Source: Chromatiaceae bacterium (GTDB taxonomy: Bacteria > Pseudomonadota > Gammaproteobacteria > Chromatiales > Chromatiaceae). Taken from it: DNA of 38,856 nt. The translations under genes were made by a program, and so were the position numbers. This document shows, piece by piece, positions 7,422-15,584 of this stretch (position 1 is its first letter; each line of letters opens with the position of its first letter). A model generated the notes under the pieces. The model was not told where the DNA came from, made no database searches, and was given only the letters and a program-made list of their open reading frames with translations. The stretch lies in the NCBI GenBank assembly GCA_013426805.1, contig JACDZG010000066.1, positions 1 to 38,856 on the forward strand. Reading direction: 5' to 3'.

Positions 7422-7649
7422 ATGTCTCGAATCTTGGAGAAATGGCGCCAGGAAGATCTTGTCGACCTTATACTCTGCGCGGGCGAGTATGACCAGCGTC
7501 TCACGCAGACTGCCGCGCAAGCGGGCGAAGCGAGTTTCGCGCCGGTGTGGGACAACGACGAAGACGCTGTTTACGATGGGATCTGCGGATGTTCAAGCCG
7601 GAAAGGTTGCAGCCTCGGCAGTTCGGGCGGTAGCGCCCAGCCCTCCTAA
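7422..7649 (+). pseudogene. Possible toxin-antitoxin remnant (acidic antitoxin tail)
   Basis: A 75-residue frame on the plus strand contains GEASFAPVWDNDEDAVYDG, which resembles the acidic C-terminal tail of small antitoxins that precede MazF- or PIN-type toxins. It then runs into unrelated Gly/Ser-rich residues. An ATG inside the tail (VYDG overlaps an ATG) would be where a toxin begins, but no toxin follows. The reverse strand is also partly open, so the coding strand is not certain. It is a low-confidence reading of a decayed stretch. Confidence 0.25.
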
Positions 7650-7689
7650 CCTGCCCACGGCCGGGCTAACCCCCGGTCTGAGCCATATA

Positions 7690-8500
7690 GCCATATAGCG
7701 AACGACCTGCGCGGGCCGTTCTTTGAATTCGTGGCGCTCTGGTTTGCGGGCGATCGCTTGGCGCAGGTGCGCGTCCAGATCCTCGTCGCTGACGCCGGCA
7801 CGCAACAAAGAGCGCAAGGGATCGCTGTTCTCCTGACCGAGACACAGGTACAGGGTGCCATCCACGGTGAGTCGGACCCGGTTGCCGGTTGCGCAGAAAT
7901 GTTGGGACAGCGGGGTGCTGAAGCCGATGCGGGTCTCGCCGGCACCAATGCGGTAGTAGCGTGCCGGACCGCCGCCAGGCAGAGCAGATCGGGAATCAGG
8001 GTGTAGCGGCGCTCCAGGCGCTCCTTGATCCGACGCAGATCGACGTACTGGTGCTGTGCGGCCTGGCCGGTCCGGCCCATCGGCATGGTCTCGATGAGCC
8101 GCAAGGTGAAATCATGCTGTGCGCAGAACTCCAGGAGCTGCTCGATCTCCCCATCATTCACCCCGGCCATGACCACGGTGTTGATCCGGATCGGCTTGAA
8201 TCCCGCCCGGCGGGCCGCCGCGAGACCACGCAAGACCTGATCGAGCCGCCCTCCGGTCACCTGGGCGAAGACCTCGGGCCGCAGGCTGTCGAGGCTGGCA
8301 TTCAGGCGCCGCACGCCGGCCTGATAAAGTGGTTCAGCCAAGGTGTCCATCTGTGTGCAGTTGCTGGACAGGGACAGATCGTCGAGCCCAGACAGGAGCC
8401 TATAGTCAGGCGCGCGGCCAGCCGCGGCAGATCGCGCCGCATCAGCGGCTCACCGCCGGTCAGGCGTAAATGGTGGACGCCGAGACGGGTGAAGGCGCCC
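7690..8500 (-). pseudogene. moaA: moaA pseudogene (5' end lost, two frameshifts)
   Basis: Three successive frames on the minus strand spell most of MoaA, the radical-SAM GTP 3',8-cyclase of molybdenum-cofactor synthesis. The first has RLGVHHLRLTGGEPLMRRDL, the second (after a shift near 8,395-8,412) runs from SLSSNCTQMDTLAEPLYQAG to RRYTLIPDLL, and the third (after a shift near 7,965-7,990) from ARYYRIGAGETRIGFS to KERPAQVVRYM. The N-terminal CxxxCxxC motif that binds the catalytic cluster is missing. In the C-terminal cluster motif the second cysteine is replaced by glycine (HFCATGNRVRL; normally CxxC). The gene cannot make an active enzyme. Its 5' end is joined to an aioA fragment. Confidence 0.85.
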
Positions 8501-8875
8501 ACTACGCCGTTGTCGTAACCGAACATCATAAAGGTCTGATTGCGGCCGATGTCGGGCTTCAGGTAGGCCATGGCGACGGCGGAACCAAACGCGTTGTGCA
8601 ATTCGACGATGTCGCCCGATTCGATTCCCAACTCCTTAACGTCCTGTGGGTTGATCTCCAGCGGCGACATGGGGAAGCGGTCGTGATAGGCGGTCTGCCA
8701 GATGTGGTTGGTGCGGCCGTTGTTGAACTAGAACCGGTACTTCTTCTGGGTCTCGACGGTGCCGGGCGGTCCGTTCCAGGGCGCGGGCAGGAAGTGCGAC
8801 TTGCCGTCCTTGGTGTCGAATGTGTAATCGGTGTAGAGCATCTCGGTGCCGAAAAACCCTGTGGCAGAAAATGAA
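8496..8875 (-). pseudogene. aioA: aioA (arsenite oxidase large subunit) C-terminal fragment with an internal stop
   Basis: The minus strand reads [20 protein letters not shown], then KKYRF, a TAG at 8728-8730, and FNNGRTNHIWQTAYHD, PLEINPQDVKELGIESGDIV and QTFMMFGYDNG. This matches the molybdopterin-dinucleotide-binding C-terminal domain of AioA-type oxidoreductases, where a tryptophan (TGG) is expected at the TAG. The fragment starts abruptly near 8875, with no upstream domains, and ends at the junction with moaA near 8,500. Assignment to AioA rather than another DMSO-reductase-family arsenic enzyme rests on remembered family sequence and is moderately secure; its pseudogene state is seen directly. 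Confidence 0.75.
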
Positions 8876-8947
8876 GCACTATGGTATCCCGCGACCACAG
8901 TAACCCCGGAGGCCTTGGGTGCCGCGGCGCTCCGCCCGTTGGTCGCC

Positions 8948-10306
8948 CTACACCGCATCGGTCGTAATGGGGCGAACGGATTCCATGGTGTTCGCAGCGT
9001 CCCCACCCTCCGGCACGGTCCCCGGTTCCGGCAGCCGGGTAGCCAGTACCTTGTCGATCCGTTTACCATCCATGTCGACGATTTCCAGACACCAGTGCTC
9101 CCATTCGACCCGGTCCGCGGTCTGGGGCACCCGGCCGAGGAGCCACAGCAGCATGCCGCTCAGCGTGTGGTAACGCCCTTTGTCTTCCTCCGGCACGGAC
9201 TTCAGATCCAATCGGTCCTTCAGCTCCGGAACGGGGATCAGCCCGTCGAGCAGCCAGGAGCCGTCGTCACGGGCGACGGCCCAGGCATCCTGCGGGTCGC
9301 GCGGCTGAAATTCACCGGTCACCGCCTCCAGCACATCCTGCAGGGTCACGAGACCAAGCAGTTCGCCGTATTCGTCGATGACGAAGACCATCTGCGCGCC
9401 GTTGGCCCGGAACTCGTCGAGCAACTGCATCCCCGTGAGTGACTCGGGGACGTAAACAGCCGGTTCCAGATCGGCATTCAGATCGATCCCGGCGCCGCGC
9501 AGCGACTGACCGAACAGGTGTTTCATCACCGCCACGCCAACCACCTCATCGAGCCCGCCGCGGCAGACCGGGAAGCGCGAGTGCGCTGAGCCCGCGATAC
9601 GCGCCAGGTTCGCGTCCAGCGCGAAATTCAGATCGAGCGAGACGATCTCACCACGCGGCACCATCAGTGAACCGAGTTGCCGGTCATCCAGGCGAAAGAC
9701 GTTGCGCACCATGTGGTGCTCGGTGGCATCGATCGCCCCGGCGTCGGACCCTTCCTGTAACAGCGCATGGATATCGTCTTCGGTCACCCGCGGCGCGGCC
9801 TGCTCCCGCTGACCGAGCAGACGCAGGAGGCGCCCGGTGGACCAGGACAGCAGCCAGACGAAGGGACGGGTGGCGATGGACAAGGCGTTCATGGGCCGCG
9901 CGACCAGGCGGGCGACCGCCTCCGGGTTGATCTGGCCCAGGCGTTTGGGCACCAACTCGCCAATCACGATGGAAACAAAGGTGATCACGACAACCACAAC
10001 CGCGGTCGCGGCAACATGCGCGGAGTCCCCGTCCATGCCGAAGAACACCAGCAGGTCAGCCAGGGGCACGGCAATGGCGGCTTCACCGAGGATGCCGCTC
10101 AGCACCCCGATGGAGGTGATGCCGATCTGGATGGTGGAGAGAAAGCGGGTCGGGTCCTCGCCGAGCTTGATCGCCATCGCGGCCGCGGCATCGCCATCTT
10201 GGGCGAGCCGCGACAGACGGGTACGACGCGCCGTGACCAAAGCAATTTCGGACATGGCGAGCGAGCCGTTCAGGAAGATCAGGCCGATCAGAAACAGGAT
10301 TTCCAT
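8948..10306 (-). CDS. CNNM/CorC-HlyC family membrane transporter
   Basis: The 452-residue protein begins [20 protein letters not shown] at the ATG at 10306; an open upstream extension lacks the family character. A DUF21 transmembrane domain covers about residues 1-190 ([20 protein letters not shown] and later hydrophobic segments). A CBS pair follows at about 205-330 ([33 protein letters not shown]). A CorC_HlyC domain closes the protein at about 345-425 ([30 protein letters not shown]). Members are implicated in magnesium or cobalt transport or resistance; older labels call them hemolysins. It sits alone, 190 bp after the ATPase gene on the same strand. Confidence 0.9.
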   Translation of the reverse strand: MEILFLIGLIFLNGSLAMSEIALVTARRTRLSRLAQDGDAAAAMAIKLGEDPTRFLSTIQIGITSIGVLSGILGEAAIAVPLADLLVFFGMDGDSAHVAATAVVVVVITFVSIVIGELVPKRLGQINPEAVARLVARPMNALSIATRPFVWLLSWSTGRLLRLLGQREQAAPRVTEDDIHALLQEGSDAGAIDATEHHMVRNVFRLDDRQLGSLMVPRGEIVSLDLNFALDANLARIAGSAHSRFPVCRGGLDEVVGVAVMKHLFGQSLRGAGIDLNADLEPAVYVPESLTGMQLLDEFRANGAQMVFVIDEYGELLGLVTLQDVLEAVTGEFQPRDPQDAWAVARDDGSWLLDGLIPVPELKDRLDLKSVPEEDKGRYHTLSGMLLWLLGRVPQTADRVEWEHWCLEIVDMDGKRIDKVLATRLPEPGTVPEGGDAANTMESVRPITTDAV

Positions 10307-10496
10307 CAAAAGGGGTCTCAGGGTAAAGCCACCAGCGACCGGCGACCGACCGCCGGCAACAAAGGCAAGGATGTCATGTCGGGGTCGGCAGGTTCCAATG
10401 CCAACGCCGCCGGTGACCAGGCGGGCAGTGCCGACGGCACGCGAGCGGCTGGCCGACCGGGCCGACGGCTGCACGTCGGACGCGCGCTTACTCCAC

Positions 10497-12287
10497 TCAA
10501 TCGGAGCGGATCGGCGCGACCTTGAAGACTTCCTCCATGCTGGTCACGCCGCGGGCGGCCTTGAAGGCGCCGCTGATGCGCAAGGGTCTCAGGCCCTTCT
10601 GGTAGGCGAGACGACGCAGTGGGGTTTCGTTGAAGTCCGCGACGATCAGTTCGCGCAGTTCCGCGTCGAGGGTCAGGATCTCATAGAGCCCGATCCGGCC
10701 ATAGTAACCGGTGTTGCGACACTCCAGGCAGCCCTTGGGGTGCCACAGGGTATCCGGGGCGTGGAGTTTCCAGGGATTGACCAGCGACTCCCACAGGTCC
10801 GGGTCGGTCGGCGCGTCGTACTTGCAATGGGGGCAAAGCGTGCGAACCAAACGCTGGGCGACCACACCGATGACGGTGGCCTTGATCAGATAGTGGGGCA
10901 CGCCGATATCGAGCAGCCGGGTGATGGCGGCGGGCGCATCGTTGGTGTGCAGGGTCGAGAGCACCAGATGCCCGGTCAAGGACGCCTGGACCGCCATCTC
11001 CGCGGTCTCGCGGTCGCGGATCTCACCGACCATGATGATGTCCGGGTCCTGGCGCATCAGGGTGCGGATGCCGCTCGCGAAATCCAGACCGATGTTGTGC
11101 TGCACCTGCATCTGGTTGAAAGCGGGCTCCACCATCTCGATCGGCTCCTCGACCGTACAGACATTCACCAGCGGGGTGGCCAGTGTCTTGAGGGTGGAAT
11201 ACAGCGTGGTGGTCTTGCCCGAACCGGTCGGACCCGTCACCAGGATGATGCCGTGGGGGCGGCCGACCATCGCCTGCCAGCGTTTGACATCCTCCTCGCC
11301 GAAGCCCAGGTCGGCAAAGTTACGCAACAGGACGTCCGGATTGAAGATGCGCATCACCAGCTTCTCGCCGAAGGCGGTGGGCATGGTGGAGAGGCGCATT
11401 TCCAGCTCGCGGCCGTCTTCCGAGCGGGTCTTGATGCGCCCGTCCTGCGGCCGACGCTTCTCGGCGACATCCATGCGCCCGAGAATCTTGATGCGACTGG
11501 TCACCGCGGTCATGACCAGTGCCGGCACCTGGTAGACCGGGTGCATCACCCCGTCGATGCGGAAGCGGATGTTTCCCACCTCGCGCCGCGGCTCCAGGTG
11601 GATATCGCTGGCCCGCTGATCGAAGGCATATTGCAGCAGCCAGTCGACGATGTGCACGATGTGACTGTCGTTCGCGTCGATCTGCCCGGACTTGCCCAAC
11701 TCGACCAGGGCTTCGAGGTTACCGAGCCCGAAGAGGCGTTTATTTCCCTCGGTATTGCTCGCCCCCTTGACCGAGTTGGAGACACCGAAGAACTCATTGC
11801 GGTAGCGCTCGATATCCCGCGGATTGGCCACCACCCGCACGATCTCGCGCTTGATGATCCCACCCAACTCCTCGATCCAGCTCGTCAGATAGGGTTCGGA
11901 AGTCGCAAACACCACCTGCTCCGCGGTGATGGACACCGGCAGGATGCGGTTCCAGGCCGCATAGGAGGCGGTGACCAGATCGCCGACGTTGGGGGCGTCG
12001 ATTTTCAGCGGGTCGATACGCAGGTAGTCGAGCCCGGTGCGCTTGGCCAGCCAGAAGGTCAATTCCTCCAGCGTGATGATGCGCTTGGTTGAGTTGGCGT
12101 GATGGATTTTGGCATCGGCCACCAGTTCCAGGGCGTGACGCTCCGCCCGATCCTTCGGGGTCACGGTGAAGAGCAGGCCCTGGGCCACCGGCCGCGTGAC
12201 CATGCCGTCCGCGACCAGATCGTCCAACACCTCGTCGACCGTGAGTCGATGGTCCGGGCGGCTTTCGATTTGCTTGTCTGAGGCCAT
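10497..12287 (-). CDS. GspE/PulE/PilB-family secretion ATPase, orphan
   Basis: The 596-residue product starts at the ATG at 12287, preceded by GGAG at six bases; a GTG at 12299 is also open. An N-terminal T2SSE_N-type domain covers about 20-170. The ATPase core has ASDIHLEPR, a Walker A GPTGSGKTTTLYS near 352, an Asp box TVEEPIE, a Walker B RQDPDIIMVGEIRD and a His box LVLSTLHTND. A zinc-type tetracysteine motif, CPHCKY then CLECRNTGYYGR, follows. These ATPases power type II secretion or type IV pilus assembly, but no pilin, secretin or platform gene is nearby, so the partner machine is unknown. Confidence 0.9.
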   Translation of the reverse strand: MASDKQIESRPDHRLTVDEVLDDLVADGMVTRPVAQGLLFTVTPKDRAERHALELVADAKIHHANSTKRIITLEELTFWLAKRTGLDYLRIDPLKIDAPNVGDLVTASYAAWNRILPVSITAEQVVFATSEPYLTSWIEELGGIIKREIVRVVANPRDIERYRNEFFGVSNSVKGASNTEGNKRLFGLGNLEALVELGKSGQIDANDSHIVHIVDWLLQYAFDQRASDIHLEPRREVGNIRFRIDGVMHPVYQVPALVMTAVTSRIKILGRMDVAEKRRPQDGRIKTRSEDGRELEMRLSTMPTAFGEKLVMRIFNPDVLLRNFADLGFGEEDVKRWQAMVGRPHGIILVTGPTGSGKTTTLYSTLKTLATPLVNVCTVEEPIEMVEPAFNQMQVQHNIGLDFASGIRTLMRQDPDIIMVGEIRDRETAEMAVQASLTGHLVLSTLHTNDAPAAITRLLDIGVPHYLIKATVIGVVAQRLVRTLCPHCKYDAPTDPDLWESLVNPWKLHAPDTLWHPKGCLECRNTGYYGRIGLYEILTLDAELRELIVADFNETPLRRLAYQKGLRPLRISGAFKAARGVTSMEEVFKVAPIRSD

Positions 12288-12546
12288 GTTCCGCTCCACT
12301 GAGGCTTGCTGAGATCCTTACAGTCTATCCCGGTCGCGGGATGAGCGTACGCACCAGATCGGTGCGGATCTGACGCGCCCGCGTTCTCCCTGGGTTCGTC
12401 GCGTGCGGGTCAAGGCATCAGATCATCGCAGTTTGCAAAAAACCAAACGCGTAACCAACAACCATGGGTATCCAAGAACGGACCCGATGCGTTGGGGTTC
12501 TGCGGCTGGAGCGGTCGGGTGATGCTGACGAAGCGTCTCAACGTGT

Positions 12547-12562
12547 TGGCACGCCCGATGCT
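12547..12562 (+). promoter_or_regulatory. Near-consensus sigma-54 (-24/-12) promoter
   Basis: TGGCACG, four bases, then ATGCT matches the RpoN consensus TGGCACR-N4-TTGCW with one mismatch. The invariant GG (12548-12549) and GC (12560-12561) are ten bases apart. Transcription would begin near 12573, about 36 bases before the ATG of the unknown gene. Confidence 0.6.
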
Positions 12563-12577
12563 GAGTATCCTGCAAAC

Positions 12578-12596
12578 GGCCTCCGCTCCGGAGGCC
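12578..12596 (+). promoter_or_regulatory. Perfect hairpin in the 5' leader, directly before the ribosome site
   Basis: GGCCTCCG and CGGAGGCC form an eight-base-pair stem with a three-base loop. The 3' arm ends one base before the AGGAG ribosome site at about 12598. If transcription starts at the sigma-54 site, the leader is almost only this hairpin plus the ribosome site, so it may affect message stability or translation. Confidence 0.45.
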
Positions 12597-12608
12597 AGGA
12601 GACGCAAA

Positions 12609-12998
12609 ATGCACACTGAGTCAGTCCAGATGCTCATCGAAATCACCCCCCCACAGGAGCAGGAGCGCTCGCGGCGCCTGCGCGGAGTACTGACGGAACT
12701 GTCACTTCGTGACGAAAACGCCCTGTATGAACTCAGCCGGGGCGTCAGCCAGAACAACGCGCATCTTGGCTTCGTCCCCGCTTATCTCAACACGGCCACC
12801 GGGGAGCAGGTCCGCGCCCGTTTCGCCGACGGCTCGCCCGCACCGGTCCACCTGCTTGATGGGCTGCCGGAGGCCTGGGTCACCGCGCGCGACAGTGAGG
12901 GGCATGTGATCCGTACCTGCTCCGGTTTGATCAGCGGTTTCATCCGCAATGGGCATTTCTACACCCGCGAGGAGGCCAGCCGCGCTGCCGCGCATTGA
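12609..12998 (+). CDS. Hypothetical protein
   Basis: A 129-residue soluble protein that I do not recognise. The ATG at 12609 is chosen because AGGAGA lies six bases before it and because the upstream open frame is the leader and promoter. The N-terminal third is helical and charged (PPQEQERSRRLRGVLTELSL), and the rest has short hydrophobic strands (AHLGFVPAYLN; VHLLDGLPEAWVTARDSEG; CSGLISGFIRNGHFYTREEA). There is no signal peptide or membrane segment. It stands alone between the GspE-like gene (divergent) and the FAD oxidase (convergent), and its promoter predicts RpoN control. Confidence 0.75.
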   Translation: MHTESVQMLIEITPPQEQERSRRLRGVLTELSLRDENALYELSRGVSQNNAHLGFVPAYLNTATGEQVRARFADGSPAPVHLLDGLPEAWVTARDSEGHVIRTCSGLISGFIRNGHFYTREEASRAAAH

Positions 12999-13011
12999 CC
13001 CTCATCTCAAC

Positions 13012-13039
13012 CCGGCTATGGAAACGCCACCATAGCCGG
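13012..13039. terminator. Bidirectional terminator hairpin between convergent genes
   Basis: CCGGCTATGG (13012-13021) pairs perfectly with CCATAGCCGG (13030-13039), a ten-base-pair stem with an eight-base loop. It fills the 47-bp gap between the unknown gene ending at 12998 and the FAD oxidase gene ending at 13046. No T-run is present on either side. Confidence 0.65.
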
Positions 13040-13045
13040 AACCCC

Positions 13046-14464
13046 CTAGATCGGGAGCGCCTTACCAGGGTTGAGTATACCGGCCGGGTCGCAACAGTGC
13101 TTGAGATCCGCCATCAGCCGCAAGGTGGGCGCATCAATCTCCCGCGCCACGAAGTCACGCTTTTCGAGCCCCACCCCGTGCTCCCCGGAGAGCGTCCCGC
13201 CGAGCCCCAGGACCAGCGTGAAGACCGCGTCCAGACAGTCATGCGCACGCGCCAGTTCAACCGGATCATCCGGATTGACCAGCAGATTGACATGGATGTT
13301 GCCATTGCCCGCGTGGCCGAAGTTGACGATGCGGATCCCCTGCTCCCGCGAGAGCCGTTCGAGGCCGTCGATGAACTCGCCCAAACGCGAGACCGGCACC
13401 ACCACGTCTTCGTTGATTTTCTTAGGTGCGATATGGCGTAGCGCGGGCGACAGCGCCTTGCGGGTCTGCCAGAGGGCGGCCACCTCGGCCGGGTCTGCCG
13501 CGTGGCGACAGTCCAGCAAACCGGCATTGCGGGCCGCGGCCTCCACCGCCGTCACCGCGCTGTCGACACAGGCTGTCGGCCCGTCCACTTCGATCATGAG
13601 CAAGGCCCCGGTCGCGTCCGGCAGGTCGAGCCCGGAGTAGGCGCGTACCGTCGCAATCGCGGCGGCGTCCATGAACTCCAGGGCGCAGGGCGTGATCGGC
13701 TGCGCCATGATCGCGGACACGGCGGCGGCAGCGCTATGGATATCCCGGTAGGCGACACGCAGCGTGCGGGTCGCCTCCGGCAGCGGGGTGAGCTTCAGCG
13801 TCGCCTCGGTAATCAACGCCAGGGTGCCCTCCGAACCGATGATGAGGCGGGTCAGATCATAGCCCACCACGCCCTTGGTCGTGAGCACGCCCGTGTGGAT
13901 CGGCTCGCCGCGCCCGGTAATGGCTTTGAGGCCGAGCGTATGCTCGCGCGGGGTCCCATACTTGACCGCCCGCGGACCGGCCGAGTTGTAGGCGAGATTG
14001 CCGCCAATGGTGCAGACCGCGGCACTGGTCGGGTCCGGCGGCCAGAAGAAGCCGTGGGCACCGATCGCCCGTTGCAGGTCGGCATTGACCACTCCGGGCT
14101 CGCAGATGACATAGCGGTCGCCGGGGGCGACGCGCAGGATGCGGTTCATGCGCTCGAATGAAAGCACCACACCACCGCGATCCGGCACCGTCGCCCCGGT
14201 GGTGCCGGTGCCGCGGCCGCGCGCGATCAACGGCAATCCCGCCTCGGCACAGAGCCGCACCAGCCGCGCAAGCTGATCGGGAACCTGATCGTCGGCGGCG
14301 GCAAAGACCACCGCCTGCGGCAGGGCGTGGCGACGGCTGTTGTCGTAGCCGTAGGGCCAGCAGTCTGCCGGATCGGTCAGCAAACGACCTGACCCGACGA
14401 TGGCCGCCAGGCGCGCACGCAGGCCGGGGGTCAGTTCGGTCAAGGGTTCAGACCTCGGGTTCAC
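13046..14464 (-). CDS. FAD-linked oxidase, glycolate oxidase GlcD / D-lactate dehydrogenase-like
   Basis: The product is 472 residues. A PCMH-type FAD-binding domain covers about 40-210, with ARGRGTGTTGATVPDRGG, CEPGVVNADLQRAIGAHGFF and TIGGNLAYNSAGPRAVKYG. The FAD-oxidase C-terminal domain follows, with NFGHAGNGNIHVNLLVNP and LSGEHGVGLEKRDF, which hold family catalytic histidines. Such flavoproteins oxidise 2-hydroxy acids; glycolate or D-lactate are the likeliest substrates, but GlcE and GlcF partners are not adjacent. The frame starts at a GTG at 14464 that overlaps dolP by 17 bases. A TTG at 14443 has a better ribosome site (GAGGT, eight bases) and may be the real start. Confidence 0.87.
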   Translation of the reverse strand: MNPRSEPLTELTPGLRARLAAIVGSGRLLTDPADCWPYGYDNSRRHALPQAVVFAAADDQVPDQLARLVRLCAEAGLPLIARGRGTGTTGATVPDRGGVVLSFERMNRILRVAPGDRYVICEPGVVNADLQRAIGAHGFFWPPDPTSAAVCTIGGNLAYNSAGPRAVKYGTPREHTLGLKAITGRGEPIHTGVLTTKGVVGYDLTRLIIGSEGTLALITEATLKLTPLPEATRTLRVAYRDIHSAAAAVSAIMAQPITPCALEFMDAAAIATVRAYSGLDLPDATGALLMIEVDGPTACVDSAVTAVEAAARNAGLLDCRHAADPAEVAALWQTRKALSPALRHIAPKKINEDVVVPVSRLGEFIDGLERLSREQGIRIVNFGHAGNGNIHVNLLVNPDDPVELARAHDCLDAVFTLVLGLGGTLSGEHGVGLEKRDFVAREIDAPTLRLMADLKHCCDPAGILNPGKALPI

Positions 14465-15182
14465 GATATTCGAAAAGCTTCACCACCCGCGCGATCCCGG
14501 GCACGAAGCTGACCTGTTCGGCCGCCGCATCCCCTTCCGCATGCGACACCAGTCCCAGCAAGTAGACCACACCATCTTCACTGACCACCTTGACCCGCGT
14601 CGGGTCGAAGCCGGGAACCTTGACATTGAAGAGCGCCAGTTTGGCGCGCGAGGTCAGCAGCACGTCTTCGCTCTCGCGCCGCAGGCTGCTATCCGGCCCG
14701 ACGGTCAACTGATTGACGACTGTCTGCACCTTCGGCAAGCGGCTGACCACGCCGGCCGCGTGGGCAGCCACCGCTTCAGTTTCTGCCTGGCCGGTCAGCA
14801 ACACCTGGTAATTGTAACTGGTCACTGAGATGCGTCCGCGGTTCTTGAGTGCCGGTTCGGCCGCCAGGGCACTACCGGCCTCGAACTCGATCCGCTGGTC
14901 GTCGATGAGCGCCGCATAACCGCGGCGATCATAGGCAGCCATCGCGCCCATGGCGGCCCCGCCAACCACCACGGCAGCACATCCGCTCAGGAGTGACGCG
15001 CCAAGCAAAGGGGCGAGGGCCAGCAGCAGCAGAGCGGAGCGGTGCCGGGGGGGGGTCGGGCCATGCCGGAGCGAACCGGTCAGCGGCGCGGCGCAAGTGG
15101 CGCGTGGCACGCAGGATGCCAGGGCGGTACAGCCGGCAGCGGCACGAATAACCGAGAAACGCATACCCGTCGGGTGTAGCAA
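14448..15182 (-). CDS. dolP: BON-domain outer-membrane lipoprotein DolP (YraP-like)
   Basis: Two BON domains (about 85-155 and 165-240) carry ISVTSYNYQVLLTGQAETEA and VKVVSEDGVVYLLGLVSHAEG, as in E. coli DolP, which supports outer-membrane integrity. A lipobox LLSGC places the lipidated cysteine at residue 68 of this frame. That is unusual: about 45 residues precede the hydrophobic signal segment. A better start, ATG at 15064, lies in another frame, separated from the coding frame by a tract of nine C's on the coding strand (15047-15055). With ten C's that ATG would give a normal signal peptide (MARPPPRHRSALLLLALAP). The annotated start is therefore uncertain. Confidence 0.85.
   Translation of the reverse strand: MLHPTGMRFSVIRAAAGCTALASCVPRATCAAPLTGSLRHGPTPPRHRSALLLLALAPLLGASLLSGCAAVVVGGAAMGAMAAYDRRGYAALIDDQRIEFEAGSALAAEPALKNRGRISVTSYNYQVLLTGQAETEAVAAHAAGVVSRLPKVQTVVNQLTVGPDSSLRRESEDVLLTSRAKLALFNVKVPGFDPTRVKVVSEDGVVYLLGLVSHAEGDAAAEQVSFVPGIARVVKLFEYREPEV
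15047..15055. repeat. Nine-base homopolymer at the start of dolP
   Basis: A run of nine G on the plus strand (nine C on the coding strand) lies between an out-of-frame ATG at 15064 and the signal-peptide codons of dolP. A change of one base would put that ATG in frame. It is a candidate slippage or phase-variation tract, or a site of sequencing error. Confidence 0.6.
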
Positions 15183-15212
15183 GACACGTCACCACGCAAA
15201 GTTGGAGGCTCG

Positions 15213-15584
15213 CTAAGTACCGAACGCATCCTTGAGCCACAGAACCTGATCATGGCCGGTGATCGCGACCACATCGAAGCGACAGGGTAACACGCTGGGG
15301 TGGGCCAGCAGGTAGTGGTTCGCGGCGGCGACGAGGCGCCGCTGCTTGTGGTGATCCACGGTCTCGGCCGGGGTGCCGAACCGGGCGGAGGCGCGATAGC
15401 GGACCTCCACGAACACGAGCACCCCGGCGTCGCCCATGATCAGATCGATCTCGCCGAAACGACAGCGGTGGTTCCGGGCGATCAGGCGCAATCCCTGGCG
15501 CGTCAGGAAGTCAACTGCGAGACACTCCTTATCCCGGCCAATCGACGACCGGGCATCGCCGACCGGGCCGCCGGCATCTTTCAT
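15213..15584 (-). CDS. yraN: YraN family (UPF0102) endonuclease-like protein
   Basis: A 123-residue protein from the ATG at 15584, which overlaps the lpoA stop by four bases. The family core is clear: DKECLAVDFLTRQGLRLIAR, NHRCRFGEIDLIM and VFVEVRYRA, the last two giving the D and E-x-R/K residues of the restriction-endonuclease-like fold. The biochemical role is not settled. In E. coli the order is lpoA-yraN-diaA-dolP; here diaA is absent and dolP begins 30 bp downstream. Confidence 0.93.
   Translation of the reverse strand: MKDAGGPVGDARSSIGRDKECLAVDFLTRQGLRLIARNHRCRFGEIDLIMGDAGVLVFVEVRYRASARFGTPAETVDHHKQRRLVAAANHYLLAHPSVLPCRFDVVAITGHDQVLWLKDAFGT

Larger units (their letters stand above)
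12300..12608. other. Intergenic region between divergent genes
   Basis: This 309-bp space separates the GspE-like gene (minus) from the unknown gene at 12609 (plus). It contains the sigma-54-like promoter and the hairpin listed separately. I see no gene in the rest. Confidence 0.6.

Noticed and set aside
8302-8670. Apparent 122-residue novel protein
   Set aside because: It is the joined end of aioA and middle of moaA, ending in a frameshifted reading; not a gene.
9837-12092. 751-codon plus-strand frame
   Set aside because: It covers the CorC-type and GspE-like genes in antisense; both sense genes have clear motifs.
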